From assembly GCF_029892285.1 (NCBI RefSeq), contig NZ_JARXVM010000017.1, positions 1 to 64,000 of the forward strand: 64,000 nucleotides of DNA. Reading direction: 5' to 3'. Positions 35,435 through 43,032 of this stretch are shown here, in pieces. Below the pieces are notes generated by a model, which saw only the letters and a list, made by a program, of their open reading frames with translations, did no database searches and was not told where the DNA came from. Position 1 is the first letter of the stretch. The number at the start of each line of letters is the position of its first letter. Position numbers and translations under genes: made by a program. Source of the DNA: Rhizobium sp. SG_E_25_P2 (lineage in GTDB: Bacteria > Pseudomonadota > Alphaproteobacteria > Rhizobiales > Rhizobiaceae).

Positions 35435-36507
35435 TGCGCAAGGCGCTGAAATGGTTGGCTGGCCTGCTCGGCGCGATAGTTGTCGCCGTGATCCTGCTTC
35501 TTGCGCCGGTCGGCTATGTCGAAACCTTTTGCCGGGGAAAAATCGGTGCGGCGCGGTCGGATCCGAAGATGGCCGATCCCGCCTTCTGGCGCGCCGAGGC
35601 CAATACATATCTGACCTATCCGGAATGGCACATCGTCTATGCCTATGACGGGCTGGCGGAAACGCTGAAGACGTCAGATGAATATTCATTCGGCTACCTG
35701 AAATCGATTGCCGGCTTCTGGTCCTCCACCTGCCAGATGATGCGCCATGCCGACGCCCATGGCGGCGCAGATGGTGAAACGCGGCTGATGGTGCATACGA
35801 TCGGCGTCAGCTTCACCTTGGAAATGCTGATGAAGGCGGGGTATGAGGAGACAATCGGACGGCTGTTCGCCGCTGTCAGGGGCGAGGACAAGACGCCTCA
35901 GGATCTCATTGCCCGCGACATGGCGATCGATTACGCCGCCTTTCTGCGCCAGACGCCCTGGTACAAATATGATTTCGCCGTCTGGCGCTCGACACTCGAC
36001 GCAGCGCCCGACACCGATACGCTGCGCGGCTTGGAGCGCAGGCTGGCGCTCGGCGGCGAATGGAGCGCCAAGATCGCTTACGCCCAGGCCATCGCCGCCG
36101 GCGTGGCTGCGACCGGGGAGGCCAAACTCATCATCCGGTCCCTGGTCAGCGACTTGCCTTCGACGGATCTTGCCGGTCTTGCCGGCGTCAAGCTCGTCGA
36201 GGAAACTCCCGCCGGCGCCATCATCGAAACGGACCGTTACGACGCCTTCACGAAAATCATCGCCGCGGTCGCCGCCAAGGGCGGACGCTTTGTCGAGATC
36301 GCCGGCAATGACGACATCATGGCAAGCGTGCTTCTGGCGCCAGGCGAGGTCTATGCCGGTCCAGGCTCGGAGATCGCACGCGTCAACCGCGACGGCTTCG
36401 AGGGAGACCGCGTGCTGGCGACGCTGAAAACCGCCGATCTCGGGACGCTGTTTTCCGCCTATCCGGCTGCGGCGGGACGTGGGGTGGAGCATGTGTTTGA
36501 CTACTAG
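35431..36507 (+). CDS. Uncharacterised membrane-anchored protein, 358 residues
   Basis: No family recognised. Residues about 5-28 are one hydrophobic segment (ALKWLAGLLGAIVVAVILLL), after which the chain is soluble and presumably periplasmic. The early part has a notable aromatic/acidic stretch (TYLTYPEWHIVYAYDGLAE) and single cysteines at about 34 (ETFCRGK) and 101 (STCQMM) that could pair. Start ATG at 35431 overlaps the previous stop (ATGA). The following gene starts inside its last codons. Third gene of the FAD-oxidoreductase cluster. Confidence 0.75.
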   Translation: MMRKALKWLAGLLGAIVVAVILLLAPVGYVETFCRGKIGAARSDPKMADPAFWRAEANTYLTYPEWHIVYAYDGLAETLKTSDEYSFGYLKSIAGFWSSTCQMMRHADAHGGADGETRLMVHTIGVSFTLEMLMKAGYEETIGRLFAAVRGEDKTPQDLIARDMAIDYAAFLRQTPWYKYDFAVWRSTLDAAPDTDTLRGLERRLALGGEWSAKIAYAQAIAAGVAATGEAKLIIRSLVSDLPSTDLAGLAGVKLVEETPAGAIIETDRYDAFTKIIAAVAAKGGRFVEIAGNDDIMASVLLAPGEVYAGPGSEIARVNRDGFEGDRVLATLKTADLGTLFSAYPAAAGRGVEHVFDY

Positions 36508-36802
36508 AGTCGGACTTTCGCGCGCTTTCGGCAACGCCGCCTGGCTCGGCGCTATCGGGATGGCCGCGATCGCGGTCCAGCCGCTCACGCTGGTGAGTTT
36601 TGCTCCACCACAGACGGTGCGCGTGCTGATCGGCGGACTTCAGCCGACAGATTTGCCCGAGGGCGTCGAGATGCTGGATTGGGACGGCGGGCAGGCGCGG
36701 CTGGAAGGCGTCGACGCCCGGGCGGCGCGGCAGCTTTACGCGCGCGGCGCGCTGCTCGTCCTGCCCGAACGCGCTGGCGGCTGCATCGCTTTGTCGTCAT
36801 GA
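36491..36802 (+). CDS. Small exported or membrane protein, 103 residues
   Basis: Function unknown. It starts at the ATG at 36491 inside the end of the preceding gene (17-base overlap in another frame). An N-terminal hydrophobic region (GNAAWLGAIGMAAIAVQPLT) is a likely signal or anchor, followed by about 65 soluble residues (FAPPQTVRVLIGGLQPTDLP and LEGVDARAARQLYARGA). An in-frame ATG at 36479 is also possible. Last gene of the cluster; a 14-base-pair terminator hairpin follows directly. Confidence 0.65.
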   Translation: MCLTTRVGLSRAFGNAAWLGAIGMAAIAVQPLTLVSFAPPQTVRVLIGGLQPTDLPEGVEMLDWDGGQARLEGVDARAARQLYARGALLVLPERAGGCIALSS

Positions 36803-36824
36803 CATGGCTTGATCGCAGAAACGC

Positions 36825-36860
36825 AGAAGACCGGACGGGCAGGGGACCGTCCGGTCTTCT
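36825..36860 (+). terminator. Strong terminator hairpin after the FAD-oxidoreductase cluster
   Basis: Fourteen-base perfect arms AGAAGACCGGACGG and CCGTCCGGTCTTCT with an eight-base loop, 22 bases after the last stop codon. The T-rich second arm helps termination; it could serve the small minus-strand gene (stop 36925) as well. Confidence 0.85.
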
Positions 36861-36924
36861 GGGAATGCAAGCGCGGCGCAGGGGCAACACCGGCTTTGCG
36901 GGGGAGGAGGTCAGAAATTCAGGA

Positions 36925-37062
36925 TCAGAAGACCGCGCGGCGGGACAAAGCGGCGCGGGTGGCGTGTTCTTCACGCACCGCATTGATGACCGACGAGACC
37001 GCAGTCGCCAGGAACATGATCGCGATTACGGCGGCCATCAACGCCAGTGTCAGGTACATCAT
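36925..37062 (-). CDS. Candidate 45-residue single-pass membrane protein
   Basis: Short frame on the minus strand starting MMYLTLALMAAVIAIMFLAT, i.e. one membrane segment of about 24 residues, followed by SSVINAVREEHATRAALSRR and the end AVF. A ribosome site AAAGGA lies about nine bases before the start codon. The hydrophobic-then-basic layout and the ribosome site argue for a real microprotein, convergent with the terminator at 36825-36860. No function can be assigned. Confidence 0.55.
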   Translation of the reverse strand: MMYLTLALMAAVIAIMFLATAVSSVINAVREEHATRAALSRRAVF

Positions 37063-37316
37063 CGTCGTCGTCCTTTCGTGTCGGTCTGCGCCTGACATCT
37101 CGATCTTGAGAGGCCGGCGCGGCTTCTGTTTCCAGGGAGGGCGCTTGTTATTGGTTTGGCGTCGCTCCGAACTTGAGACGATATAACCATGCGCACCCTG
37201 AAATCGGCCTGAATAGGTCGTTCATCCAGCGTTCAGTTTCGTCAATTGGCCGGAAACCGGTTGCGCCACCCGGAGTTCCATGACAAAAGGCGGCCCGTAT
37301 TCTCCTGGGTGGCGAC
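37063..37316. other. Intergenic region between the 45-residue ORF and coaD
   Basis: 254 bases holding the presumed promoters of the two divergent genes. No further gene, repeat or convincing promoter pair was identified. Confidence 0.5.
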
Positions 37317-37811
37317 ATGATCACAGCCTTCTATCCCGGCTCTTTCGACCCGATGACAAACGGCCATCTGGACGTTTTGATCCAGGCGCTTTCCATCGCG
37401 CCGCGGGTGGTAATCGGTATAGGCGTGCATCCCGGCAAGACGCCGATGTTCTCCTTCGAGGAGCGCGCCGCGTTGATCCGTCAGTCTCTGACGGAGACTC
37501 TTCCGGAACGGCTCGACGATATCGACGTTGTCGCTTTCGACAATCTGGTCGTTGACGCTGCCCGGAGCCACGGAACCAAAATGCTGATCCGGGGTTTGCG
37601 GGACGGCACCGATCTCGACTATGAAATGCAGATGGCGGGCATGAACAGGCAGATGGCCACCGACATCCAGACGGTATTTCTTCCGGCGGGCGCGACGACC
37701 AGACCGATTACCGCCACATTGGTCCGCCAGATCGCGGCGATGGGCGGCGATGTCAGCGCCTTCGTGCCCAAGCCCGTCCTGACGGCGCTACAGGCGCGGC
37801 GCGCGTCCTGA
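37317..37811 (+). CDS. coaD: Phosphopantetheine adenylyltransferase
   Basis: Transfers AMP from ATP to 4'-phosphopantetheine, the penultimate step of coenzyme A synthesis; cytosolic hexamer. 164 residues, the usual length. The nucleotidyltransferase motif [17 protein letters not shown] contains Tx[21 protein letters not shown] is the substrate-binding region, and [14 protein letters not shown] takes the place of the ISSS motif. Start ATG at 37317 directly after GGTGGCGAC, with no strong ribosome site visible. The two cyclophilin genes follow at 34 and 22 bases, an order common in Hyphomicrobiales. Confidence 0.96.
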   Translation: MITAFYPGSFDPMTNGHLDVLIQALSIAPRVVIGIGVHPGKTPMFSFEERAALIRQSLTETLPERLDDIDVVAFDNLVVDAARSHGTKMLIRGLRDGTDLDYEMQMAGMNRQMATDIQTVFLPAGATTRPITATLVRQIAAMGGDVSAFVPKPVLTALQARRAS

Positions 37812-37845
37812 GCGATCTGAACACCAGCATGAACAGGGAGACCTC

Positions 37846-38412
37846 ATGAACCTCTTCAAGACCCTCGCCGCCGGCCTCGTGCTCGCCCTCGGCCTCGCCG
37901 GCGCAGCCAGCGCCAATCCGAACGAATTGACAATCCAGCTCAAGGACGGCCCCGTGGTCATCCAGCTGATGCCGGACGTTGCGCCGAAGCATGTCGAGCA
38001 GATCAAGACGCTGGCGCTGAAGGGCGCTTATGACAATGTCGCCTTCCACCGCGTGATCGAAGGCTTCATGGCCCAGACCGGCGACGTGCAATACGGCAAC
38101 ACGACCAAGAACTTCGATGCGCAGCGCGCCGGCATGGGCGGTTCGGACCTGCCGGATATTCCGGCGGAATTTTCGAATGTTCCGTTCGAGCGCGGCACAG
38201 TTGGCATGGCGCGGTCGCAGGACCCCAATTCCGCCAATTCGCAATTCTTCATCATGTTCGCGCCCGGCGACTTCCTGAACGGCCAGTACACCGTGGTCGG
38301 CAAGGTGGTCAGCGGCATGGAGAATATCGACAAGATCAAGCGCGGCGACGACGCCAACAATGGCTCGGTCACCGATCCCGACCGGATGATCAAGGTCACC
38401 GTCGGTCAGTAA
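37846..38412 (+). CDS. Exported peptidyl-prolyl cis-trans isomerase (cyclophilin)
   Basis: 188 residues; catalyses proline isomerisation during folding in the periplasm. The signal peptide is MNLFKTLAAGLVLALGLAGA with cleavage after ASA. The cyclophilin core has the catalytic region NVAFHRVIEGFMAQTGDV, the motif SNVPFERGTVGMARSQDPNS and SQFFIMFAPG. Ribosome site GGGAGA precedes the start. Forms a pair with the cytosolic paralogue 22 bases downstream. Confidence 0.94.
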   Translation: MNLFKTLAAGLVLALGLAGAASANPNELTIQLKDGPVVIQLMPDVAPKHVEQIKTLALKGAYDNVAFHRVIEGFMAQTGDVQYGNTTKNFDAQRAGMGGSDLPDIPAEFSNVPFERGTVGMARSQDPNSANSQFFIMFAPGDFLNGQYTVVGKVVSGMENIDKIKRGDDANNGSVTDPDRMIKVTVGQ

Positions 38413-38434
38413 GAATTCAACAAGGAGAAAACCC

Positions 38435-38950
38435 ATGGCCGAGATCAAGGATCCGGAAAACACCATCGTGATGGAAACCACCAAGGGCAAGGTGGTCATC
38501 CAGCTTCTGCCGGAAGTGGCCCCGGGCCATGTCGCCCGCATCAAGGAACTGGCCCGCGAAGGCGCCTATGACGGCGTGGTCTTCCACCGCGTCATCACCG
38601 ATTTCATGGCCCAGACCGGCGACGTGAAGTTCGGCAAAAAGGGCGGCGCGTCCTTCAATCCGGCCCGCGCCGGCATGGGCGGCTCTGAAAAGCCTGACCT
38701 GAAGGCCGAATTCTCGGCGATCAGCCATATCCGCGGCACCTGCTCGATGGCGCGTTCGCAGAACCCGAACTCGGCCAATTCGCAGTTCTTCATCTGCTTC
38801 ACCGACGCTCCCTGGCTCAACAAGCAGTATTCGGTCTGGGGCCAGGTCATCGAGGGTATGGACTTTATCGATCAGATCAAGCGCGGCGAGCCCGTGGTCG
38901 ATCCCGACGAGATCGTCTCGATGAAGGTCGCGGCCGACATCGCCGCCTGA
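38435..38950 (+). CDS. ppiB: Cytosolic peptidyl-prolyl cis-trans isomerase (cyclophilin B type)
   Basis: 171 residues without signal peptide. Core motifs GVVFHRVITDFMAQTGDV, HIRGTCSMARSQNPNS and SQFFICFTDAPWLNKQYSVW are present and canonical, including the catalytic Arg in FHR. Ribosome site AAGGAGA precedes the ATG by about eight bases. It is a close paralogue of the exported protein upstream, and a terminator follows before queA. Confidence 0.94.
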   Translation: MAEIKDPENTIVMETTKGKVVIQLLPEVAPGHVARIKELAREGAYDGVVFHRVITDFMAQTGDVKFGKKGGASFNPARAGMGGSEKPDLKAEFSAISHIRGTCSMARSQNPNSANSQFFICFTDAPWLNKQYSVWGQVIEGMDFIDQIKRGEPVVDPDEIVSMKVAADIAA

Positions 38951-38973
38951 TTCTCGTTTTTGATGGACATATG

Positions 38974-39005
38974 CCGCCTCCGCGATTATGCGCGGGGGCG
39001 GTTTT
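38974..39005 (+). terminator. Terminator between ppiB and queA
   Basis: CCGCCTCCGCG and CGCGGGGGCGG pair (one G-T pair) around ATTATG and are followed by TTTT. It lies 24 bases after the ppiB stop and 15 bases before the queA start, so queA may be read from read-through or a promoter inside this area. Confidence 0.85.
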
Positions 39006-39019
39006 CGTTTGGAAGAGAG

Positions 39020-40096
39020 ATGCGCGTAGACCTGTTTGATTTCGAGCTCCCTGAAGAGCGGATCGCCCTGCGTCCGGCCGAGCCGCGCGACGCCGCGCGC
39101 CTGCTGATCGTTGATCCCTCCGGCGACGGATTTCAGGACCTGATCGTGCGCGATCTCGTCGACCAGCTAGGCCCTGATGACGTGATGGTGTTCAATGACA
39201 CCAAGGTGATCCCGGCGCAGCTGGAAGGACGCCGCATTCGCGGCGAGAACATCGCCCCGGTCTCGGCCACACTGCATATGCGCGTCAGCCCATCAAGCTG
39301 GAAGGCCTTCGCCCGGCCGGGCAAGCGCATCAAGCAAGGCGACAGGATCGAATTCGGCCATAGCGGCGACACCTGCCTGAACGGCAGCCTCGGCGCTGTC
39401 GTCTCCGAAAAGGGCGAGGCGGGCGAGGTGACGCTGTCCTTCGACCTTTCGGGCCCGGCGCTGGACGAGGCGATCGCGACAGTCGGCCATATTCCGCTGC
39501 CGCCCTATATCGCCTCCAAGCGCCACGAGGACGCACAGGACCGAAAGGACTACCAGACGATTTACGCAAGGGAAGAGGGCGCGGTGGCGGCTCCGACCGC
39601 AGGCCTTCACTTCACGCCCGAACTGTTTGACGCGCTTGATAAAAAAGGCGTTGGCCGCGCATTCGTCACCCTTCACGTTGGGGCAGGGACCTTCCTGCCG
39701 GTCAAGGCCGACGACACTGCCGAGCACAAGATGCATCACGAGATCGGTCATATCGATCAGACGACCGCCGACCGGCTGAACGCCGCGCGCGCCGCCGGCG
39801 GCCGCATCGTTGCCGTCGGCACCACCTCGCTTCGCCTGCTCGAAAGCGCGGCGAAAGACGACGGCTCCATCGCCGCCTGGTCTGGCGCAACCGACATCTT
39901 CATCACGCCCGGTTATCGCTTCAAGATCGTCGACCGGCTGATGACCAATTTCCATCTGCCGCGCTCGACGCTGTTCATGCTCGTTTCCGCCTTTTCAGGC
40001 CTGGAGACCATGCGTGCGGCCTATGCGCATGCGATCGACAGCGGCTATCGTTTCTATTCCTATGGCGACGCCAGCCTTTTGACACGGAAAGACTGA
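39020..40096 (+). CDS. queA: tRNA preQ1(34) S-adenosylmethionine ribosyltransferase-isomerase
   Basis: Makes epoxyqueuosine in tRNA by transferring the ribosyl part of SAM. 358 residues. The start at 39020 ([19 protein letters not shown]) is the family N-terminus; an earlier in-frame ATG lies across the terminator. Motifs [49 protein letters not shown] and [17 protein letters not shown] are diagnostic. The stop overlaps the tgt start by one base, coupling the two queuosine enzymes. Confidence 0.96.
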   Translation: MRVDLFDFELPEERIALRPAEPRDAARLLIVDPSGDGFQDLIVRDLVDQLGPDDVMVFNDTKVIPAQLEGRRIRGENIAPVSATLHMRVSPSSWKAFARPGKRIKQGDRIEFGHSGDTCLNGSLGAVVSEKGEAGEVTLSFDLSGPALDEAIATVGHIPLPPYIASKRHEDAQDRKDYQTIYAREEGAVAAPTAGLHFTPELFDALDKKGVGRAFVTLHVGAGTFLPVKADDTAEHKMHHEIGHIDQTTADRLNAARAAGGRIVAVGTTSLRLLESAAKDDGSIAAWSGATDIFITPGYRFKIVDRLMTNFHLPRSTLFMLVSAFSGLETMRAAYAHAIDSGYRFYSYGDASLLTRKD

Positions 40097-41226
40097 TGCA
40101 CAGCGAATTCAAGTTCACGCTTCTCAAGACCGACGGCAAGGCGCGGCGCGGCGAAATCACCATGCCGCGCGGCACGATCCGCACCCCCGCCTTCATGCCG
40201 GTGGGCACGGTGGGCACGGTCAAGGCCATGTATCTCGACCAGGTGCGCGACACCGGCGCCGATGTCATTCTCGGCAACACCTATCACCTGATGCTGCGGC
40301 CCGGCCCGGAACGCGTCGGCCGTCTTGGCGGCCTGCACGAGTTGATCCGCTGGCCGCATCCGATTCTCACCGACTCGGGCGGCTTCCAGGTCATGTCGCT
40401 GTCGGGCCTGCGCAAACTCGACGAGAAGGGCGTGACCTTCAAGAGCCATCTCGACGGCGCGCTGCATCACATGTCGCCGGAGCGCTCCATCGAAATCCAG
40501 GGCCTGCTCGATTCCGACATCCAGATGCAGCTGGACGAATGCCTGGCGCTGCCGGCCGAGCCCAAGGAAATCGAGCGCGCCATGGAAATGTCGGTGCGTT
40601 GGGCGGAACGCTGCAAGGTCGCCTTCGGCAACCAGCCCGGCAAGGCGATGTTCGGCATTGTCCAGGGCGGCGATCAGCCTGCATTGCGCGTGAAAAGCGC
40701 CGAAGCCTTGAAAGCGCTCGATCTCAAGGGTTACGCCATCGGCGGCCTGGCAGTCGGCGAACCGCAGCATGTGATGCTGGAGATGATCGACACGGTCAAT
40801 CCGCATCTGCCGACCGAAAAGCCGCGTTACCTGATGGGCGTCGGCACGCCCGACGATATGCTGAAATCCGTGGCGCGCGGCATCGACATGTTCGATTGCG
40901 TGATGCCGACGCGGTCTGGCCGCCATGGCCTCGCGTTTACCCGTCGCGGCAAGGTCAATATCCGCAACGCCCGCCACGCCGAGGACATGCGTCCGCTGGA
41001 TGAAGAATCGTCTTGCCCGGCGGCGCGCGATTATTCCCGCGCCTATCTGCATCATCTCGTCCGCGCCAATGAGGCGCTCGGCGGCATGCTGCTGACCTGG
41101 AACAATCTCAGCTATTATCAGGATCTGATGAGCGGCATCCGCAAATCGATCGAGGAGGGGCGTTTCGCCGATTTCATGGCCGAGACGCAGGAGATGTGGG
41201 CCAAGGGCGACATCGACCCGATTTAA
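40096..41226 (+). CDS. tgt: tRNA-guanine(34) transglycosylase lacking most zinc ligands
   Basis: Exchanges guanine 34 for preQ1 in queuosine tRNAs. 376 residues. The substrate aspartate is D93 ([10 protein letters not shown]) and the nucleophile D267 ([14 protein letters not shown]). The structural zinc site of bacterial Tgt is CxCxxC plus a His. Aligned to the E. coli protein ([19 protein letters not shown]), this enzyme has [19 protein letters not shown], so two of three cysteines are gone (S305, A310; C307 kept). The His in IHNLRYYQ is N336 (WNNLSYYQ). The catalytic core looks intact, so it is probably active but folds without this zinc. Directly follows queA; a terminator is downstream. 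Confidence 0.95.
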   Translation: MHSEFKFTLLKTDGKARRGEITMPRGTIRTPAFMPVGTVGTVKAMYLDQVRDTGADVILGNTYHLMLRPGPERVGRLGGLHELIRWPHPILTDSGGFQVMSLSGLRKLDEKGVTFKSHLDGALHHMSPERSIEIQGLLDSDIQMQLDECLALPAEPKEIERAMEMSVRWAERCKVAFGNQPGKAMFGIVQGGDQPALRVKSAEALKALDLKGYAIGGLAVGEPQHVMLEMIDTVNPHLPTEKPRYLMGVGTPDDMLKSVARGIDMFDCVMPTRSGRHGLAFTRRGKVNIRNARHAEDMRPLDEESSCPAARDYSRAYLHHLVRANEALGGMLLTWNNLSYYQDLMSGIRKSIEEGRFADFMAETQEMWAKGDIDPI

Positions 41227-41245
41227 GTTAACTAAAATAATCATG

Positions 41246-41279
41246 AAAAACGGCGCAACCTGATGGATGCGCCGTTTTT
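41246..41279 (+). terminator. Terminator after tgt
   Basis: AAAAACGGCGCA and TGCGCCGTTTTT with a ten-base loop, 20 bases after the tgt stop. The A-run and T-run make it functional in either direction. Confidence 0.93.
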
Positions 41280-41342
41280 CGGCTTTTCAGGGCGTCATTC
41301 GCGTGACATAGACACCGAACGCGAGACAACCGGACCAGGCCA

Positions 41343-42593
41343 GTGACCCCAGAGCATGTATTGAACGCCAACGAGGCGATGCGCGAACTCTTTCCCGCCA
41401 CGCCCTTGCAGCTCAACGATCATCTGTCGCGCCGTTTCGGCGCTGAGATCTGGCTGAAGCGCGAAGATCTGTCGCCGGTCCGCTCCTACAAGATCCGCGG
41501 CGCGTTCAATTTCTTCCGCAAGGTCATCGCGCGCGGCGAGGGGAACACCACCTTCGTTTGCGCTTCGGCCGGCAATCACGCCCAGGGCTTCGCCTTTGTC
41601 TGCCGGCATTTCGGCGTCCAGGGCGTTGTCTTCATGCCGGTGACCACGCCGCAGCAGAAAATCGACAAGACCCGGATGTTCGGCGGCGAGTTCATCAAGA
41701 TCCGGCTGGTGGGCGACTTTTTCGACCAATGCTACGCGGCAGCCCGCACCCATGCCGAAGAGACGAACGGCTATATGGTGCCGCCCTTCGACCATGAGGA
41801 CATCATCGAGGGGCAGGCGACCGTCGGCGCCGAAATTGTCGAGCAGATGCCGGAGGGCAAGCTTCCCGACCTGGTGATCATGCCGGTGGGCGGAGGAGGG
41901 CTGTCTGCGGGGATGACCGGTTTCCTCAGTGACCGCTTGCCGCGCGAAGCCTTTCTGTTTGCCGAACCCTCGGGCGCGCCAAGCCTTAAGCGCAGTCTCG
42001 AGGCGCACGCCATCCTGACGCTGCCCAAGGTCGACAATTTCGTCGACGGCGCCGCGGTGGCCCGCATCGGCGACCTCAATTTCGCGGCGCTCGAACGCTT
42101 CGATCCGCGCCAGGTGCTGCTGCTGCCGGAAAACGCCATCTGCGCCACGATGATCGAGATGCTGAATGTCGAAGGCGTGGTGCTGGAGCCGGCCGGCGCG
42201 CTGTCGATCGCCGCGCTCGAACAGATCGGCGCCGATGCGCTTGCCGGCAAGACCGTTGTCTGCGTCGTCTCCGGCGGCAATTTCGATTTCGAACGGCTGC
42301 CCGACGTCAAGGAACGGGCGATGCGCTATTCCGGCGTGAAGAAATACTTCATCCTGCGCCTGCCGCAGCGCCCGGGCGCGCTCAAGGATCTGCTCAATCT
42401 GTTCGGCCCCGACGATGACATCGCCCGGTTCGAATATCTCAAGAAATCCGCCCGCAATTTCGGCTCGATCCTGATCGGCATCGAAACCAGCCATCGCGAC
42501 AATTTCGTCGGCTTGATGCAGCGTTTCGACGCCGCCGGCCTCGGCTTCGAGGACATCACCGACAATGAACTGGTGGCCAATCTGATTATTTGA
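41343..42593 (+). CDS. ilvA: Threonine dehydratase (threonine ammonia-lyase)
   Basis: PLP enzyme converting threonine to 2-oxobutanoate for isoleucine synthesis or catabolism; 416 residues. The PLP lysine is K50 in VRSYKIRGAFN, the substrate loop SAGNHAQGFA and the phosphate-binding glycine loop GGGGLSAG are present. The C-terminal ~85 residues (LRLPQRPGALKDLLNLFG onward) form one ACT-like regulatory domain, so it is the short form of biosynthetic IlvA. The GTG at 41343 is used as start. It converges on the cupin gene with 13 bases between stops. Confidence 0.93.
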   Translation: MTPEHVLNANEAMRELFPATPLQLNDHLSRRFGAEIWLKREDLSPVRSYKIRGAFNFFRKVIARGEGNTTFVCASAGNHAQGFAFVCRHFGVQGVVFMPVTTPQQKIDKTRMFGGEFIKIRLVGDFFDQCYAAARTHAEETNGYMVPPFDHEDIIEGQATVGAEIVEQMPEGKLPDLVIMPVGGGGLSAGMTGFLSDRLPREAFLFAEPSGAPSLKRSLEAHAILTLPKVDNFVDGAAVARIGDLNFAALERFDPRQVLLLPENAICATMIEMLNVEGVVLEPAGALSIAALEQIGADALAGKTVVCVVSGGNFDFERLPDVKERAMRYSGVKKYFILRLPQRPGALKDLLNLFGPDDDIARFEYLKKSARNFGSILIGIETSHRDNFVGLMQRFDAAGLGFEDITDNELVANLII

Positions 42594-42606
42594 GCGGGGC
42601 GGGGCG

Positions 42607-42996
42607 TTACGCCCCCGGCGCGGTCAGACCGTTTGGCAAGGATATCCAGATCACCGTCTGCGCCTCTTGCGAATGGTGCGACAGATGGCCTTTGCCATGC
42701 GTATCCTCGACCAGCACGAAGCTGCCGGCGGAGACATGGCGGATTTCGCCGTCGCTCGTCTCATAGTCCACCGAACCATCCAGCCTGACCGTCAGCACCG
42801 GCTCCGGGACCGTATGCCATTCGACCGGGCGCATGCCTGCGGATATGCGGGCGATGCGCACGCGCTCCGCCGGATAGCTCGCCGTCACATCGAAAGGCGC
42901 AGCGTCCGGATGCACCCGCACTTGCGTCACCGGCATGTCCACCTCGTCGAAATGCGATTCACCGTCTTGATCGGCATAGATCCGCAAGCATTTCAT
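42607..42996 (-). CDS. Cupin-domain protein, 129 residues
   Basis: Small single-domain protein of the RmlC-like cupin type. The features are weak but visible: RISAGMRPVEWHTVPEPVL with a metal-type histidine, a strand-rich middle DGSVDYETSDGEIRHVSAG, and DTHGKGHLSHHSQEAQTVIW with several histidines. An enzymatic or binding role cannot be specified. It lies upstream-adjacent to nothing in its own strand (the ABC exporter gene ends at 43033 on the same strand, 36 bases before its start), so it may be the distal gene of that exporter's transcript. Confidence 0.75.
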   Translation of the reverse strand: MKCLRIYADQDGESHFDEVDMPVTQVRVHPDAAPFDVTASYPAERVRIARISAGMRPVEWHTVPEPVLTVRLDGSVDYETSDGEIRHVSAGSFVLVEDTHGKGHLSHHSQEAQTVIWISLPNGLTAPGA

Positions 42997-43032
42997 GGTC
43001 GTTTCACCCTTCTTCGTGAGTCCGTTTTTGGC

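Noticed and set aside
37846-38950. Recent tandem duplication of cyclophilin genes
   Set aside because: The two are diverged and one has a signal peptide; an exported/cytosolic pair behind coaD is an ordinary arrangement in this group.
42594-42616. Hairpin GGGGCG-tta-CGCCCC between ilvA and the cupin gene as a bidirectional terminator
   Set aside because: Short stem with a three-base loop, no T-run on either side and overlapping the cupin stop codon; not strong enough to annotate.
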